From the NCBI GenBank assembly GCA_019459085.1, contig JAIBEW010000004.1:1-64000 (forward strand): a DNA stretch of 64,000 nt, in the 5' to 3' direction. The position numbers were made by a program, and so were the translations under genes. The notes under the pieces are model-generated. The model was not told the origin of the DNA and did no database searches. It worked only from the letters and a program-made list of their open reading frames with translations. The stretch is from Kaistella sp. (GTDB lineage Bacteria; Bacteroidota; Bacteroidia; Flavobacteriales; Weeksellaceae). The stretch's first letter is position 1. Every line of letters begins with the position of its first letter. This document shows, piece by piece, positions 8,479-16,181 of this stretch.

Positions 8479-9483
8479 TTACGCCATCGGATGTCGGAAT
8501 CCTGCGCTGTAGCTTCCCGTTACGTAATGTTCAAGCTGACGCTCAATATCGCCCAGCAGCGAACTCGCGCCAAACCGGAACAGTTCCGGCGTGAGCCATT
8601 CGTCGCCCAGTTCTTCCTTGATTAAAATCAAATAATCCAGCGCCTGTTTTGCCTTCTGAATCCCGCCTGCAGGTTTATAGCCAATTTTCACACCGGTTAA
8701 TTCGTAATATTCCCTGATGCAGCGAATCATCACAAGACTTACCGCTAAAGTCGCATTCACAGACTCTTTTCCGGTGGAGGTTTTGATAAAATCTGAACCC
8801 GCCATCATGGCGACCCATGAAGCTTTTGCTACTTTTGTATAAATAGGAATTTCGCCGGTGGCCAGAATGGTTTTCATATGGGCATCACCACAGGCTTCGC
8901 GGCAGAGTTTGATTTCATTGTACAGTTCTTTCCATTTCGATTCCAGAACCAGGTCGCGGGAAATGACGATATCGATTTCTGAAGCTCCTGCAGCAACGGA
9001 TTTCTTAATTTCCGAAACTTTTTCTTCCATCGAAATCTTACCGGCAGGAAATCCGGTTGAAACGGCAGCAATAGGAATATCAGTTCCTTTCAGAGCTTCT
9101 TTCGCAAATGGAATCAGGTTGTGATAAACGCAAACCGCACCGGTAGTAAGTCCGGCGTTCAGCATTCCCAGTTTTTCGAGAAGGTCATAACGCACAGGAT
9201 TTTTGGCTTTTTCGCAGAGCCGCAGCACGTTTCCGCGGGTATCGTCTCCTGCAAGTGTGGTAAGGTCGATCATGGAAATGGCTTTCAGAAGCCAGGCTGC
9301 CTGAAATTCCTTTTTCACGCTCCGCCTTCCACTCAAAGTATTTACCCGTCTTTCAACCGCGCTTGTGTTGATATTAATTCCGTCAAAATATTTTGTATTG
9401 AAGGGCAAACCTTCGTTTCTTCCTGCATCGGTATGCTGAGGAGATTCTGTATTAATTTTTTCCAATATTTTTTCCATCATCAT
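8479..9483 (-). CDS. deoC: Deoxyribose-phosphate aldolase
   Basis: DeoC splits 2-deoxyribose-5-phosphate into acetaldehyde and glyceraldehyde-3-phosphate. The 334-residue protein has the class I aldolase motifs: DLTTLAGDD near residue 75, ASEIDIVIS, and the Schiff-base lysine in DFIKTSTGK near residue 233, followed by GIKPAGGI-like KPAGGIQ. It is the long (about 330-residue) DeoC type with an N-terminal extension. Three Met codons begin the frame (MMMEKIL), so the exact start may be 9483, 9480 or 9477. It is the first gene of a two-gene unit with the downstream aldehyde dehydrogenase, which can remove the acetaldehyde formed. Confidence 0.92.
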   Translation of the reverse strand: MMMEKILEKINTESPQHTDAGRNEGLPFNTKYFDGININTSAVERRVNTLSGRRSVKKEFQAAWLLKAISMIDLTTLAGDDTRGNVLRLCEKAKNPVRYDLLEKLGMLNAGLTTGAVCVYHNLIPFAKEALKGTDIPIAAVSTGFPAGKISMEEKVSEIKKSVAAGASEIDIVISRDLVLESKWKELYNEIKLCREACGDAHMKTILATGEIPIYTKVAKASWVAMMAGSDFIKTSTGKESVNATLAVSLVMIRCIREYYELTGVKIGYKPAGGIQKAKQALDYLILIKEELGDEWLTPELFRFGASSLLGDIERQLEHYVTGSYSAGFRHPMA

Positions 9484-9567
9484 AAAATTTGATTTTTTAG
9501 TGATCCAGGAATGTAAATTTAACTAATTATCCGCTAATCAGAACCTCGTTTCCAGAAAAAGAAAGAC

Positions 9568-9598
9568 AAAAAAAATACATTTCAGCAGAAATGTATTT
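9568..9598 (-). terminator. Terminator of the lrp-like gene
   Basis: A 10-bp stem (AAATACATTT at 9573-9582 with 9589-9598) is followed on the minus strand by eight T. It lies about 20 nt past the stop of the Lrp-family gene. Confidence 0.8.
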
Positions 9599-9619
9599 AA
9601 TAATGATATTTGAAACCAA

Positions 9620-10099
9620 TCAGACTTTCAATTGCCTGCAGATACTCTGTTCCAGGGAAATAAAAGTTTCGGTTCGGGTGACTCCCTTCAGTTTCTGGAG
9701 TTTGCTGAGAATTTCCATAAGATGGTCATTATCGCGGCACAAAACCTTTAGAAAAGCGGTATAATTACCGGTGGTATAATGCGCTTCCACTACTTCGTTC
9801 ACCTCCTTAAGTGCTTTAATTGCATTGCGGTAATCACTGGGCTGATCAAGAAAAACGCCGATGTAGGAAACTACTTTATAGCCGATTTTCCGCGGATTTA
9901 GAAATGAAATCGAATTTTCGATAACGCCGGCTTGTTCCAGTTTTTTAATTCTCTGATGGACTGCCGTGGTTGAAATTCCGACGTTCTGCGAAATATGCGC
10001 CAACGATGTTTTGGCATTATCCATGAGCATATAAATAATCTGTTTATCTACCGTATCAAGATGATAACCTGTATGATTAGCACTTTTCATATTATTCAT
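9620..10099 (-). CDS. Lrp/AsnC family transcriptional regulator
   Basis: This 159-residue protein has the two-part Lrp layout. An N-terminal helix-turn-helix covers about residues 15-65 (DTVDKQIIYMLMDNAKTS, then GISTTAVHQRIKKLEQAGVI), and the AsnC/RAM ligand-binding and oligomerisation domain follows (VVSYIGVFL, VVEAHYTTGNYTAFLKVLC). Such proteins sense amino acids or related small molecules. Its first codons overlap the last 8 bp of the upstream endonuclease-like gene, so it is probably translated by coupling from that message. The effector is not evident. A terminator follows. Confidence 0.92.
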   Translation of the reverse strand: MNNMKSANHTGYHLDTVDKQIIYMLMDNAKTSLAHISQNVGISTTAVHQRIKKLEQAGVIENSISFLNPRKIGYKVVSYIGVFLDQPSDYRNAIKALKEVNEVVEAHYTTGNYTAFLKVLCRDNDHLMEILSKLQKLKGVTRTETFISLEQSICRQLKV

Positions 10100-11057
10100 T
10101 TTTATTTTTTAAAAGCTCTATGAAAACGGGAAAATGGTCACTGTATCCGCCCAGATATCTGGTCCCCACATAGGTTCTGAAAGGCCTGCCGACAAATTTT
10201 TTGTCGCTGCTGAGCAACTTTACATGACTAAAGACCTCTGCATTCTGAAAGTTCAGAGGAAAATCCGGTTGAAAAAACTCATCCGAAAAAATAATCTGGT
10301 CAAAAACCAAACCCTCTTTCATATGAAACGCTGAAAAAACACCCTTAGTATACAGCTCGGCGAATGGATTTGTTAAAATTTTATTAAAATCACCGTCATA
10401 ACGTAAATTATTTAAACTTTCTGCATCGGGGTTTTCATTAAAATCTCCGCATACAACTACTGCTTCATTTTCTTGGGTAAGCAATAAAATTTTTTCTCTT
10501 ATTTCTTTCAGAATAAAATCCCGTCTCGGTTTGTTGATGTCTTTTTCTCTTTTTGAAGGGAGATGAAACACGAATATATGAATTATTTTGCTTTCATACC
10601 TGGCTTTACAATACAAAATATCTCTTGTTGTATCATAATATGCAGCATTACCGTCATCAATTTCAAAAAAGAACGAAATCGGTTCGGAACGGATGATTTC
10701 AAATTTTTCTTTGTCGTACAAAAGTGCCACATCCATTCCTCTTTCATCCATGGAATCAAAATGAACAACGCCATAACGGGAATCGAAAGGCTTGAGACGC
10801 ACAAGTTCGTCCAGCGGTTGCTGACCATGAATTTCGCAAAGACCGATCAGCATCGGAATTACCCCATGTTCCTGACCCATGAGTTCGAAAACATGTGCGA
10901 TTTTTGAAAGTTTACTCTGGTATTTACGGCTGTCCCAGTTTCGAAGTCCTGAAAATGTTGGATCCTGCTTATGAACCGGCGTTTTATCCGGCAAAAAAAG
11001 ATTTTCTACATTGTAAAAGGCGATTAACTCCTTAGAATCGGAATTTTGCATCAACAC
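10092..11057 (-). CDS. Endonuclease/exonuclease/phosphatase family protein
   Basis: This 321-residue protein has the DNase I-like metal-dependent phosphoesterase fold: IAFYNVENLF at the N-terminus (metal-binding Asn and Glu), CEIHGQQ near residue 73, VVCGDFNENPDAESL near residue 195, and the C-terminal YSDHFPV with the Asp-His pair. No signal peptide or membrane anchor is visible, so it is likely cytoplasmic. Family members cut DNA, phospholipids or nucleotides; nothing here decides which. The start could be the Met at 11057 or the third-codon Met at 11051. Its 3' end overlaps the Lrp-family gene by 8 bp. Confidence 0.88.
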   Translation of the reverse strand: MLMQNSDSKELIAFYNVENLFLPDKTPVHKQDPTFSGLRNWDSRKYQSKLSKIAHVFELMGQEHGVIPMLIGLCEIHGQQPLDELVRLKPFDSRYGVVHFDSMDERGMDVALLYDKEKFEIIRSEPISFFFEIDDGNAAYYDTTRDILYCKARYESKIIHIFVFHLPSKREKDINKPRRDFILKEIREKILLLTQENEAVVVCGDFNENPDAESLNNLRYDGDFNKILTNPFAELYTKGVFSAFHMKEGLVFDQIIFSDEFFQPDFPLNFQNAEVFSHVKLLSSDKKFVGRPFRTYVGTRYLGGYSDHFPVFIELLKNKNE

Positions 11058-11125
11058 GTGAATTTTCGAATTGTGAATTTAATAAAAAACATGCGGTTTC
11101 TTTACTTCTGAAATTTGAAATCTTT

Positions 11126-11806
11126 TTAAACGTCTTTCAGCAGATCAGGACGTTTTTCCTTTGTAATCCGCACCGCTTCATCATGGAGCCATTCTTCAAT
11201 TTTTTTGGAATTCCCGCTCAGCAAAATTTCAGGAACCTTCATTCCTTTGTATTCTTCCGGTCTTGTATAGATGGGTGGCGAAAGCAAATTGTCCTGAAAA
11301 GTATCGGTCAAAGCACTCTGTTCATCATTCAGAACACCGGGAAGCAGGCGGATTACCGAATCTGCCAGAACGCAGGCTGCCAGTTCACCGCCGGTAAGAA
11401 CATAATCGCCTATCGAAATTTCTTTCGTAATGTGCAGATCCCTCACCCGCTGGTCGATTCCTTTATAATGACCGCAAAGAAAAATCAGATTGTTCCTGAT
11501 GGAAAGTGTATTCGCTATTTTTTGGTTTAAAGTTTCACCGTCCGGCGTCAGATAAATAATTTCATCGTAATTTCTCTGTGATTTAAGCTCAGAGATGCAT
11601 TTATCGAGCGGTTCTACCATCATGATCATTCCGGCACCGCCGCCGTACGGCTCATCATCAATTTTCCGGTGTTTACCAATGCTCCAGTCGCGCAAATGAT
11701 GAAAATGGACCTCAACCAGACCTTTGTTCATCGCCCTTTTTAAAATAGAAGTCTGGAAAGGGCTTTCCATAAGCTCCGGAAGTACACTTATAATATCAAT
11801 TCTCAT
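11126..11806 (-). CDS. trmD: tRNA (guanine-N1)-methyltransferase
   Basis: TrmD methylates G37 of tRNAs next to the anticodon to prevent frameshifting. I start it at 11806 ([12 protein letters not shown]), giving 226 residues; the open frame runs 50 codons further upstream but that part is only the antisense overlap of the preceding gene and has no family match. Knot motifs are present: [13 protein letters not shown] and [14 protein letters not shown] near residues 110-145. The ATG overlaps the stop of the upstream NADH dehydrogenase gene in an ATGA arrangement (11803-11806), which predicts coupled translation. The usual partners rpsP, rimM and rplS are not here. Confidence 0.95.
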   Translation of the reverse strand: MRIDIISVLPELMESPFQTSILKRAMNKGLVEVHFHHLRDWSIGKHRKIDDEPYGGGAGMIMMVEPLDKCISELKSQRNYDEIIYLTPDGETLNQKIANTLSIRNNLIFLCGHYKGIDQRVRDLHITKEISIGDYVLTGGELAACVLADSVIRLLPGVLNDEQSALTDTFQDNLLSPPIYTRPEEYKGMKVPEILLSGNSKKIEEWLHDEAVRITKEKRPDLLKDV

Positions 11807-13065
11807 TGTTCTGTTTTGTTTGATTTGTTGGGAAGGATGATCAGCCTCAGAGATGAATCCTTGTTCAAATAGCTCCACATCCAGTTGAAGAAAATGGCCA
11901 GTTTGTTCCTGACTGAAAGAATAAGCATGAGGTGTAGGAACATCCAGAAATACCATGCCAGTAATCCCTGGAATTTCAATTTCGGCAAATCAACAACAGC
12001 TCTGTGTTTTCCGATGGTTGCCATGCTTCCCTGATCGACGTACTCATATTCAGTCCATTCTTTCTCCGACTTTTTAAGAAAATTTTCGGCGGTATTTTTT
12101 CCCTGATTAATGGCTACGTTGGCGACCTGAGGATGACCCTGCGGATATTTCGGCGTTTCCATATACGCCACATCGCCGATTGCGAATATATTTTGCGTTC
12201 CTTTTACTTTATTAAAACGGTCAACCACATAACGGTTTCTGTTGACCTGATCTTCCCTCAGTCCCTGAATCACATTTCCGGTAACTCCGGCCGCCCAAAT
12301 CACGTTATTGGCTGGAATTTCTTTACCGCTTTTCAGAAAAACTTTGTCCCCATCATAATCCACGACCATTTCACCACTCATGAAATTTACGCCGAGTTCT
12401 TTCAGATAAAGCTCAGACATTTTCTGCGATTCTTCACTCATCGTACTCAAAGGCGTTGTGGTGGAACTTACCAGAATAATATTCAGATTCTCAAAATTCA
12501 TATGCGGATAATCGCGCGGAAGAATATCTTTCTTCATTTCAGAAAAGGCTCCTGCAAGTTCAACGCCAGTAGGGCCGCTTCCTACAATCACAATATTCCA
12601 GTTGCCGTCGTCGCTGCGTTTTCTTTCGATGATGAGTTTTTCAAAAGTAAGGAGCACATGATTCCGGATTGCAATCGCTTCCTGCGTATTTTTCATTCCG
12701 AAGGCAAGATGCTCCATTTTTTTATTTCCGAAGAAGTTGGTCTTGCAACCGGTTGCGATGATCAGTTTGTCATAGGTAAATTCGGCATCATCGGTAATGA
12801 TTTTATTCTGTTCCGGCAGAATTTTCTGCACTTCCGTCATGCGGTACTGAATATTTCGTGAACGCTGAAAAATCTTCCGGAACGGAAAAGAAATATTGCT
12901 CGGTTCAATCCTTCCGCATGCCACCTGATAAAACAGCGGTTGAAACATGTGATGGTTTACCTTATCGATAATTATCACTTTTTTGCGTTTATTATTGAGG
13001 GTTTTGGCCAGCTGAAGACCGGCAAAACCACCACCGACAATTACAATTTTCTCCCGTGTTTCCAT
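11803..13065 (-). CDS. NAD(P)/FAD-dependent oxidoreductase, type II NADH dehydrogenase-like
   Basis: This 420-residue flavoprotein resembles the non-proton-pumping NADH:quinone dehydrogenase NDH-2. The FAD-binding motif [15 protein letters not shown] is at the N-terminus, the NADH-binding motif [15 protein letters not shown] near residue 165, and the second FAD contact [11 protein letters not shown] near residue 300. The C-terminal part ([16 protein letters not shown]) is amphipathic to hydrophobic, as in NDH-2 enzymes that dock on the inner face of the membrane. It is the first gene of a two-gene unit with trmD. The -7 box at 13070-13077 puts transcription start almost at its ATG. Confidence 0.9.
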   Translation of the reverse strand: METREKIVIVGGGFAGLQLAKTLNNKRKKVIIIDKVNHHMFQPLFYQVACGRIEPSNISFPFRKIFQRSRNIQYRMTEVQKILPEQNKIITDDAEFTYDKLIIATGCKTNFFGNKKMEHLAFGMKNTQEAIAIRNHVLLTFEKLIIERKRSDDGNWNIVIVGSGPTGVELAGAFSEMKKDILPRDYPHMNFENLNIILVSSTTTPLSTMSEESQKMSELYLKELGVNFMSGEMVVDYDGDKVFLKSGKEIPANNVIWAAGVTGNVIQGLREDQVNRNRYVVDRFNKVKGTQNIFAIGDVAYMETPKYPQGHPQVANVAINQGKNTAENFLKKSEKEWTEYEYVDQGSMATIGKHRAVVDLPKLKFQGLLAWYFWMFLHLMLILSVRNKLAIFFNWMWSYLNKDSSLRLIILPNKSNKTEQ

Positions 13066-13069
13066 TCAA

Positions 13070-13077
13070 CAAAATTA
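13070..13077 (-). promoter_or_regulatory. -7 box of the NDH-2/trmD promoter
   Basis: Read on the minus strand the sequence is TAATTTTG, a perfect -7 box, 4 nt before the ATG at 13065. A leaderless message is likely. Confidence 0.65.
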
Positions 13078-13158
13078 CTGATTTTTTTTCGGAGTCCAAT
13101 TTCAGGCCGCATTGCAAGAACCGAAAGGAAATTTCTGGCAACCGTGCCATAAAAAATC

Positions 13159-13166
13159 TATTTTTG
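13159..13166 (+). promoter_or_regulatory. -7 box of the GH25 lysozyme promoter
   Basis: TATTTTTG matches TAnnTTTG exactly and ends 7 nt before the ATG at 13174. Confidence 0.7.
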
Positions 13167-13173
13167 CAGTCCG

Positions 13174-14037
13174 ATGGCAAAAAAATCCGTTAAAAAAAGA
13201 ACCACGCGCAAAATTCATAAAAACCGCAGAAGACATTTTCTTCTGCGCCGTGAAATTCTGCTCGTGATTTTAGCTTTCACTTTGCTGGGAACCGGATTCT
13301 ATCTGAAGGAAAAAATGGCTTTTTACTATGCGATGTATTTCAACAAATTCGAGCATAAAAAACTGTCTAATACTGAGTTTGAAGAGCAGCGGATCAACCG
13401 GATCATCGGAGATTACGCCGATAAGACCTTCGGAATCGACATGTCGCACTATCAAAGAAAGGAAGACATCAAATGGGACAGTTTAAGCATCGGAAACCGT
13501 TCCATTCCCATAAAATTTGTCGTTTTAAGGGCGACAATGGGAAACCGGAGCGCCGACAGACATTTTGATGATTTTTGGGAACTCGCCAAAAAACATGAAC
13601 TCATTCGTGGTGCTTATCATTTTTACCGTGCTGATGAAGATCCGGTTCGTCAGGCCAACAATTTTCTCGAAAATGTAAAGCTTGAACTGGGCGATTTGCC
13701 GCCAATTCTGGATATTGAGAAAATTCCGAGGCGAAAATCCAATGAAAAACTTGTTGAAGACCTGAAAATCTGGTGCCGTATTGTGGAAGAAACCTACGGG
13801 GAAAAGCCTATTATTTATACCTATTATCATTATTACGAAGATTTTCTGAAAGGGGAATTTGATGATTATCCGCTTTGGCTCGCGAATTACAATGATGTTC
13901 CGCAACCCTCGCCCGATGGTGACTGGGATTTCTGGCAGTTTACGGAAAAAGGAATTGTGTACGGCATCAATACCAAAGTTGATGTTGACGTGTATAATGG
14001 CAGCTTCTGGTCGCTGAAAAGACTTACTTTAGATTAA
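13174..14037 (+). CDS. Membrane-anchored GH25 family lysozyme
   Basis: This 287-residue protein begins with a strongly basic stretch (KKSVKKRTTRKIHKNRRR) and one membrane helix at about residues 28-45, so it is probably held in the inner membrane with the enzyme domain in the periplasm. The GH25 muramidase signature is complete: FGIDMSHYQ near residue 90, VVLRATMG, LPPILDIEKI with the catalytic Asp-Glu pair near residue 190, PLWLANY, and WDFWQFTEKG near the end with VDVDVYNG. These enzymes cleave N-acetylmuramic acid bonds in peptidoglycan. It is a single gene between divergent promoters. Confidence 0.92.
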   Translation: MAKKSVKKRTTRKIHKNRRRHFLLRREILLVILAFTLLGTGFYLKEKMAFYYAMYFNKFEHKKLSNTEFEEQRINRIIGDYADKTFGIDMSHYQRKEDIKWDSLSIGNRSIPIKFVVLRATMGNRSADRHFDDFWELAKKHELIRGAYHFYRADEDPVRQANNFLENVKLELGDLPPILDIEKIPRRKSNEKLVEDLKIWCRIVEETYGEKPIIYTYYHYYEDFLKGEFDDYPLWLANYNDVPQPSPDGDWDFWQFTEKGIVYGINTKVDVDVYNGSFWSLKRLTLD

Positions 14038-14049
14038 GTTCAATTATCG

Positions 14050-14057
14050 TATTTTTG
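14050..14057 (+). promoter_or_regulatory. -7 box of the ABC-F gene
   Basis: TATTTTTG is a perfect -7 box, 38 nt before the ATG at 14096, so this message has a short leader. Confidence 0.65.
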
Positions 14058-14095
14058 CAGTCTCAAAAAAGAGATCACGACCCAACATCAGCATC

Positions 14096-15988
14096 ATGAA
14101 TTACGTTACTGCAGAAAACCTTACCAAATCATACGGTTTAAAAGTTTTATTTAAAGACATCACCTTCAATGTGAACGAAGGGGACAAAATTGCCATCGTC
14201 GCAAAAAACGGAAGCGGAAAATCGACCTTGCTCAAAATTCTGATGGGTACTGAAATTGCGGATTCGGGAACGGTGGTCATTAACAAAGATATTCAGGTCG
14301 TACTTTTTGATCAGGAAATTGAGTTTAATTCGAGTCTTTCCATTGAAGAATTCATGATGACACTGGATTCGGCGCCGATTATGGCGGTAAAGAATTACCA
14401 TCACGCACTGCATTCAGAAAATCCTGATGACATGGAAAAAGCTCTGGCCGAAATGGAACTTCACAAAGCCTGGGATCTGGAAAATGAAATGAAACAGATC
14501 CTTTCGCAGTTGAAAATTACCGATCTTGAAGCCAAAATGGGAACGCTTTCCGGCGGACAGATCAAACGGGTGGCTTTGGCGAAACTTCTGACAGAAACCC
14601 GGGCTGAACACCGCCACATTCTCATGATCATGGATGAGCCGACCAATCACCTGGATGTTGAAATGGTGGAATGGCTCGAAAATTACCTTTCAAAAGCAAA
14701 AATCACCCTGCTTCTCGTGACGCATGACCGTTATTTTCTGGATGCGGTTTGCGACATCATCTGGGAAATGGAAGATCAGAATCTGTATTTCCATAACGGA
14801 AGTTACGCGACTTATCTGGAAAACAGGATGATTCGTGAGGACAATCTGGACGCCACCATCGATAAAGCCAACAATCTGTACCGCAAGGAACTGGAATGGA
14901 TGCGACGCCAGCCAAAAGCCAGAACCACAAAGTCAAAATCGAGAATCGGGGACTTTTACGAAACCGAAAAAGTAGCGAAAACCGATACACGGAAGCAAAA
15001 TCTGGAGCTGGATTTCGAAATGAAACGCCTCGGCAAAAAGATCCTTGAACTTAAAAACATTGACAAAAGCTTTGGCGACAAACTTCTTCTGAAAGATTTT
15101 TCCTATCAGTTCCAGCGCGGCGAAAAAGTGGGAATCGTGGGGAAAAACGGAGCCGGAAAATCTACGTTGCTTAATATTATTCAGGGTCTTGAGCCTTTCG
15201 ACAAAGGCGAAATCGATACGGGTGAGACCATCAAATTCGGGTATTTTGCGCAGAAAGGCCTTCAATACAAGGAAGACCAGCGTGTCATTGATTTTATAAA
15301 AGATATTTCAGAGAATTTTCCTTTGGCCAACGGCAGAACGATCTCCGCTTCGCAGTTTCTGAGACTTTTCCTTTTTGATGATCAAACTCAGTACTCACCG
15401 ATTTCCAAACTTTCTGGTGGTGAAAAAAGGCGTCTGCACTTGATGTATGTACTTTATCAGAATCCCAATTTCCTGATTTTTGATGAACCTACAAATGATC
15501 TGGATTTGCCGACTTTAACGGTTCTTGAAAATTTTCTGCAGCAGTTTCAGGGAAGTTTGATCATCGTTTCCCACGACCGTTATTTCATGGACCGGATCGT
15601 GGATCACGTTCTGGCTTTTGAAGGCGACGGAAAGATCAAGGATTTTGTCGGTAATTTCTCGGAATACCGCGAGAACAAAAGCCTGGAACAGAATAAAAAG
15701 AGTCAGGCTGATGGAGTTCCGGCTACTAAGAAAACGGAAAACATTCAAACTCCGGCAACACCTGTAAAAGCAGCGCCACCAAAACGGAAAATGTCCTTCA
15801 AGGAGCAGCGCGAGCTCGAAATGATTGATAAAGAAATTCCTGTTCTGGAAAATAAACGCAGTGAAATCCTGGAAAAACTGAATTCTGAAACGGAGTATGA
15901 AAAAATTGCTGCTTTTTCGGCAGAAATAGAGAAAATCGCCAGTCAGTTAGAAGAAATGGAATTGCGTTGGTTAACACTTCAGGAATGA
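14096..15988 (+). CDS. ABC-F family ATP-binding protein
   Basis: This 630-residue protein has two ATP-binding cassettes and no membrane segments. Domain 1 carries GSGKSTL (about residue 40), LSGGQIKRV and LMIMDEPTNHLD; domain 2 carries GAGKSTL (about 345), LSGGEKRRL and LIFDEPTNDLD. The linker holds KARTTKSKSRIGDFYE, and the C-terminal 90 residues form a basic coiled coil, as in Uup and related proteins. ABC-F proteins act on ribosomes, resolving stalled complexes or protecting from antibiotics. The Uup-like C-terminal domain points to housekeeping rather than resistance, but the subgroup is a judgement from layout. Confidence 0.92.
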   Translation: MNYVTAENLTKSYGLKVLFKDITFNVNEGDKIAIVAKNGSGKSTLLKILMGTEIADSGTVVINKDIQVVLFDQEIEFNSSLSIEEFMMTLDSAPIMAVKNYHHALHSENPDDMEKALAEMELHKAWDLENEMKQILSQLKITDLEAKMGTLSGGQIKRVALAKLLTETRAEHRHILMIMDEPTNHLDVEMVEWLENYLSKAKITLLLVTHDRYFLDAVCDIIWEMEDQNLYFHNGSYATYLENRMIREDNLDATIDKANNLYRKELEWMRRQPKARTTKSKSRIGDFYETEKVAKTDTRKQNLELDFEMKRLGKKILELKNIDKSFGDKLLLKDFSYQFQRGEKVGIVGKNGAGKSTLLNIIQGLEPFDKGEIDTGETIKFGYFAQKGLQYKEDQRVIDFIKDISENFPLANGRTISASQFLRLFLFDDQTQYSPISKLSGGEKRRLHLMYVLYQNPNFLIFDEPTNDLDLPTLTVLENFLQQFQGSLIIVSHDRYFMDRIVDHVLAFEGDGKIKDFVGNFSEYRENKSLEQNKKSQADGVPATKKTENIQTPATPVKAAPPKRKMSFKEQRELEMIDKEIPVLENKRSEILEKLNSETEYEKIAAFSAEIEKIASQLEEMELRWLTLQE

Positions 15989-16090
15989 AAAGATCCATCT
16001 TTTCGGCACAATAGCGAATGGTATATGACAAAAATCAGTTCGTATTTAATTTACTATTTATCAACACTTTATTCATCCGTTTTCGATATT

Positions 16091-16109
16091 ATTTAGAATT
16101 ATTCAAAAT
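16091..16109 (+). promoter_or_regulatory. Candidate Fur box 1 before the TonB receptor
   Basis: ATTTAGAATTATTCAAAAT is a 19-bp imperfect palindrome (arms ATTTAGAA and ATTTTGAA on opposite strands). It lies right against the first -7 box (16110-16117), where a bound repressor would block initiation. Fur binding is inferred from size, symmetry and the iron-type receptor downstream. Confidence 0.45.
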
Positions 16110-16117
16110 TAATTTTG
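16110..16117 (+). promoter_or_regulatory. First -7 box of the TonB receptor operon
   Basis: TAATTTTG matches TAnnTTTG exactly, 64 nt before the ATG at 16182. Confidence 0.6.
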
Positions 16118-16136
16118 CAAAAAGCAACAGCTTTTT

Positions 16137-16144
16137 TACATTTG
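16137..16144 (+). promoter_or_regulatory. Second -7 box of the TonB receptor operon
   Basis: TACATTTG also fits TAnnTTTG exactly and lies 37 nt before the ATG. Two tandem promoters are possible. Confidence 0.55.
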
Positions 16145-16151
16145 CATCGTT

Positions 16152-16170
16152 ATTTTAATTCATTCTAAAT
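16152..16170 (+). promoter_or_regulatory. Candidate Fur box 2 before the TonB receptor
   Basis: ATTTTAATTCATTCTAAAT is a second, weaker 19-bp palindrome just after the presumed start site of the second promoter, 61 bp from the first. Its right arm (TTCTAAAT) is the exact complement of the left arm of box 1. Confidence 0.35.
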
Positions 16171-16181
16171 AAAATTAATCC

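Noticed and set aside
10134-13152. Long plus-strand open frames opposite the endonuclease-like, trmD and NDH-2 genes
   Set aside because: They are antisense shadows of well-supported minus-strand genes and match no family.
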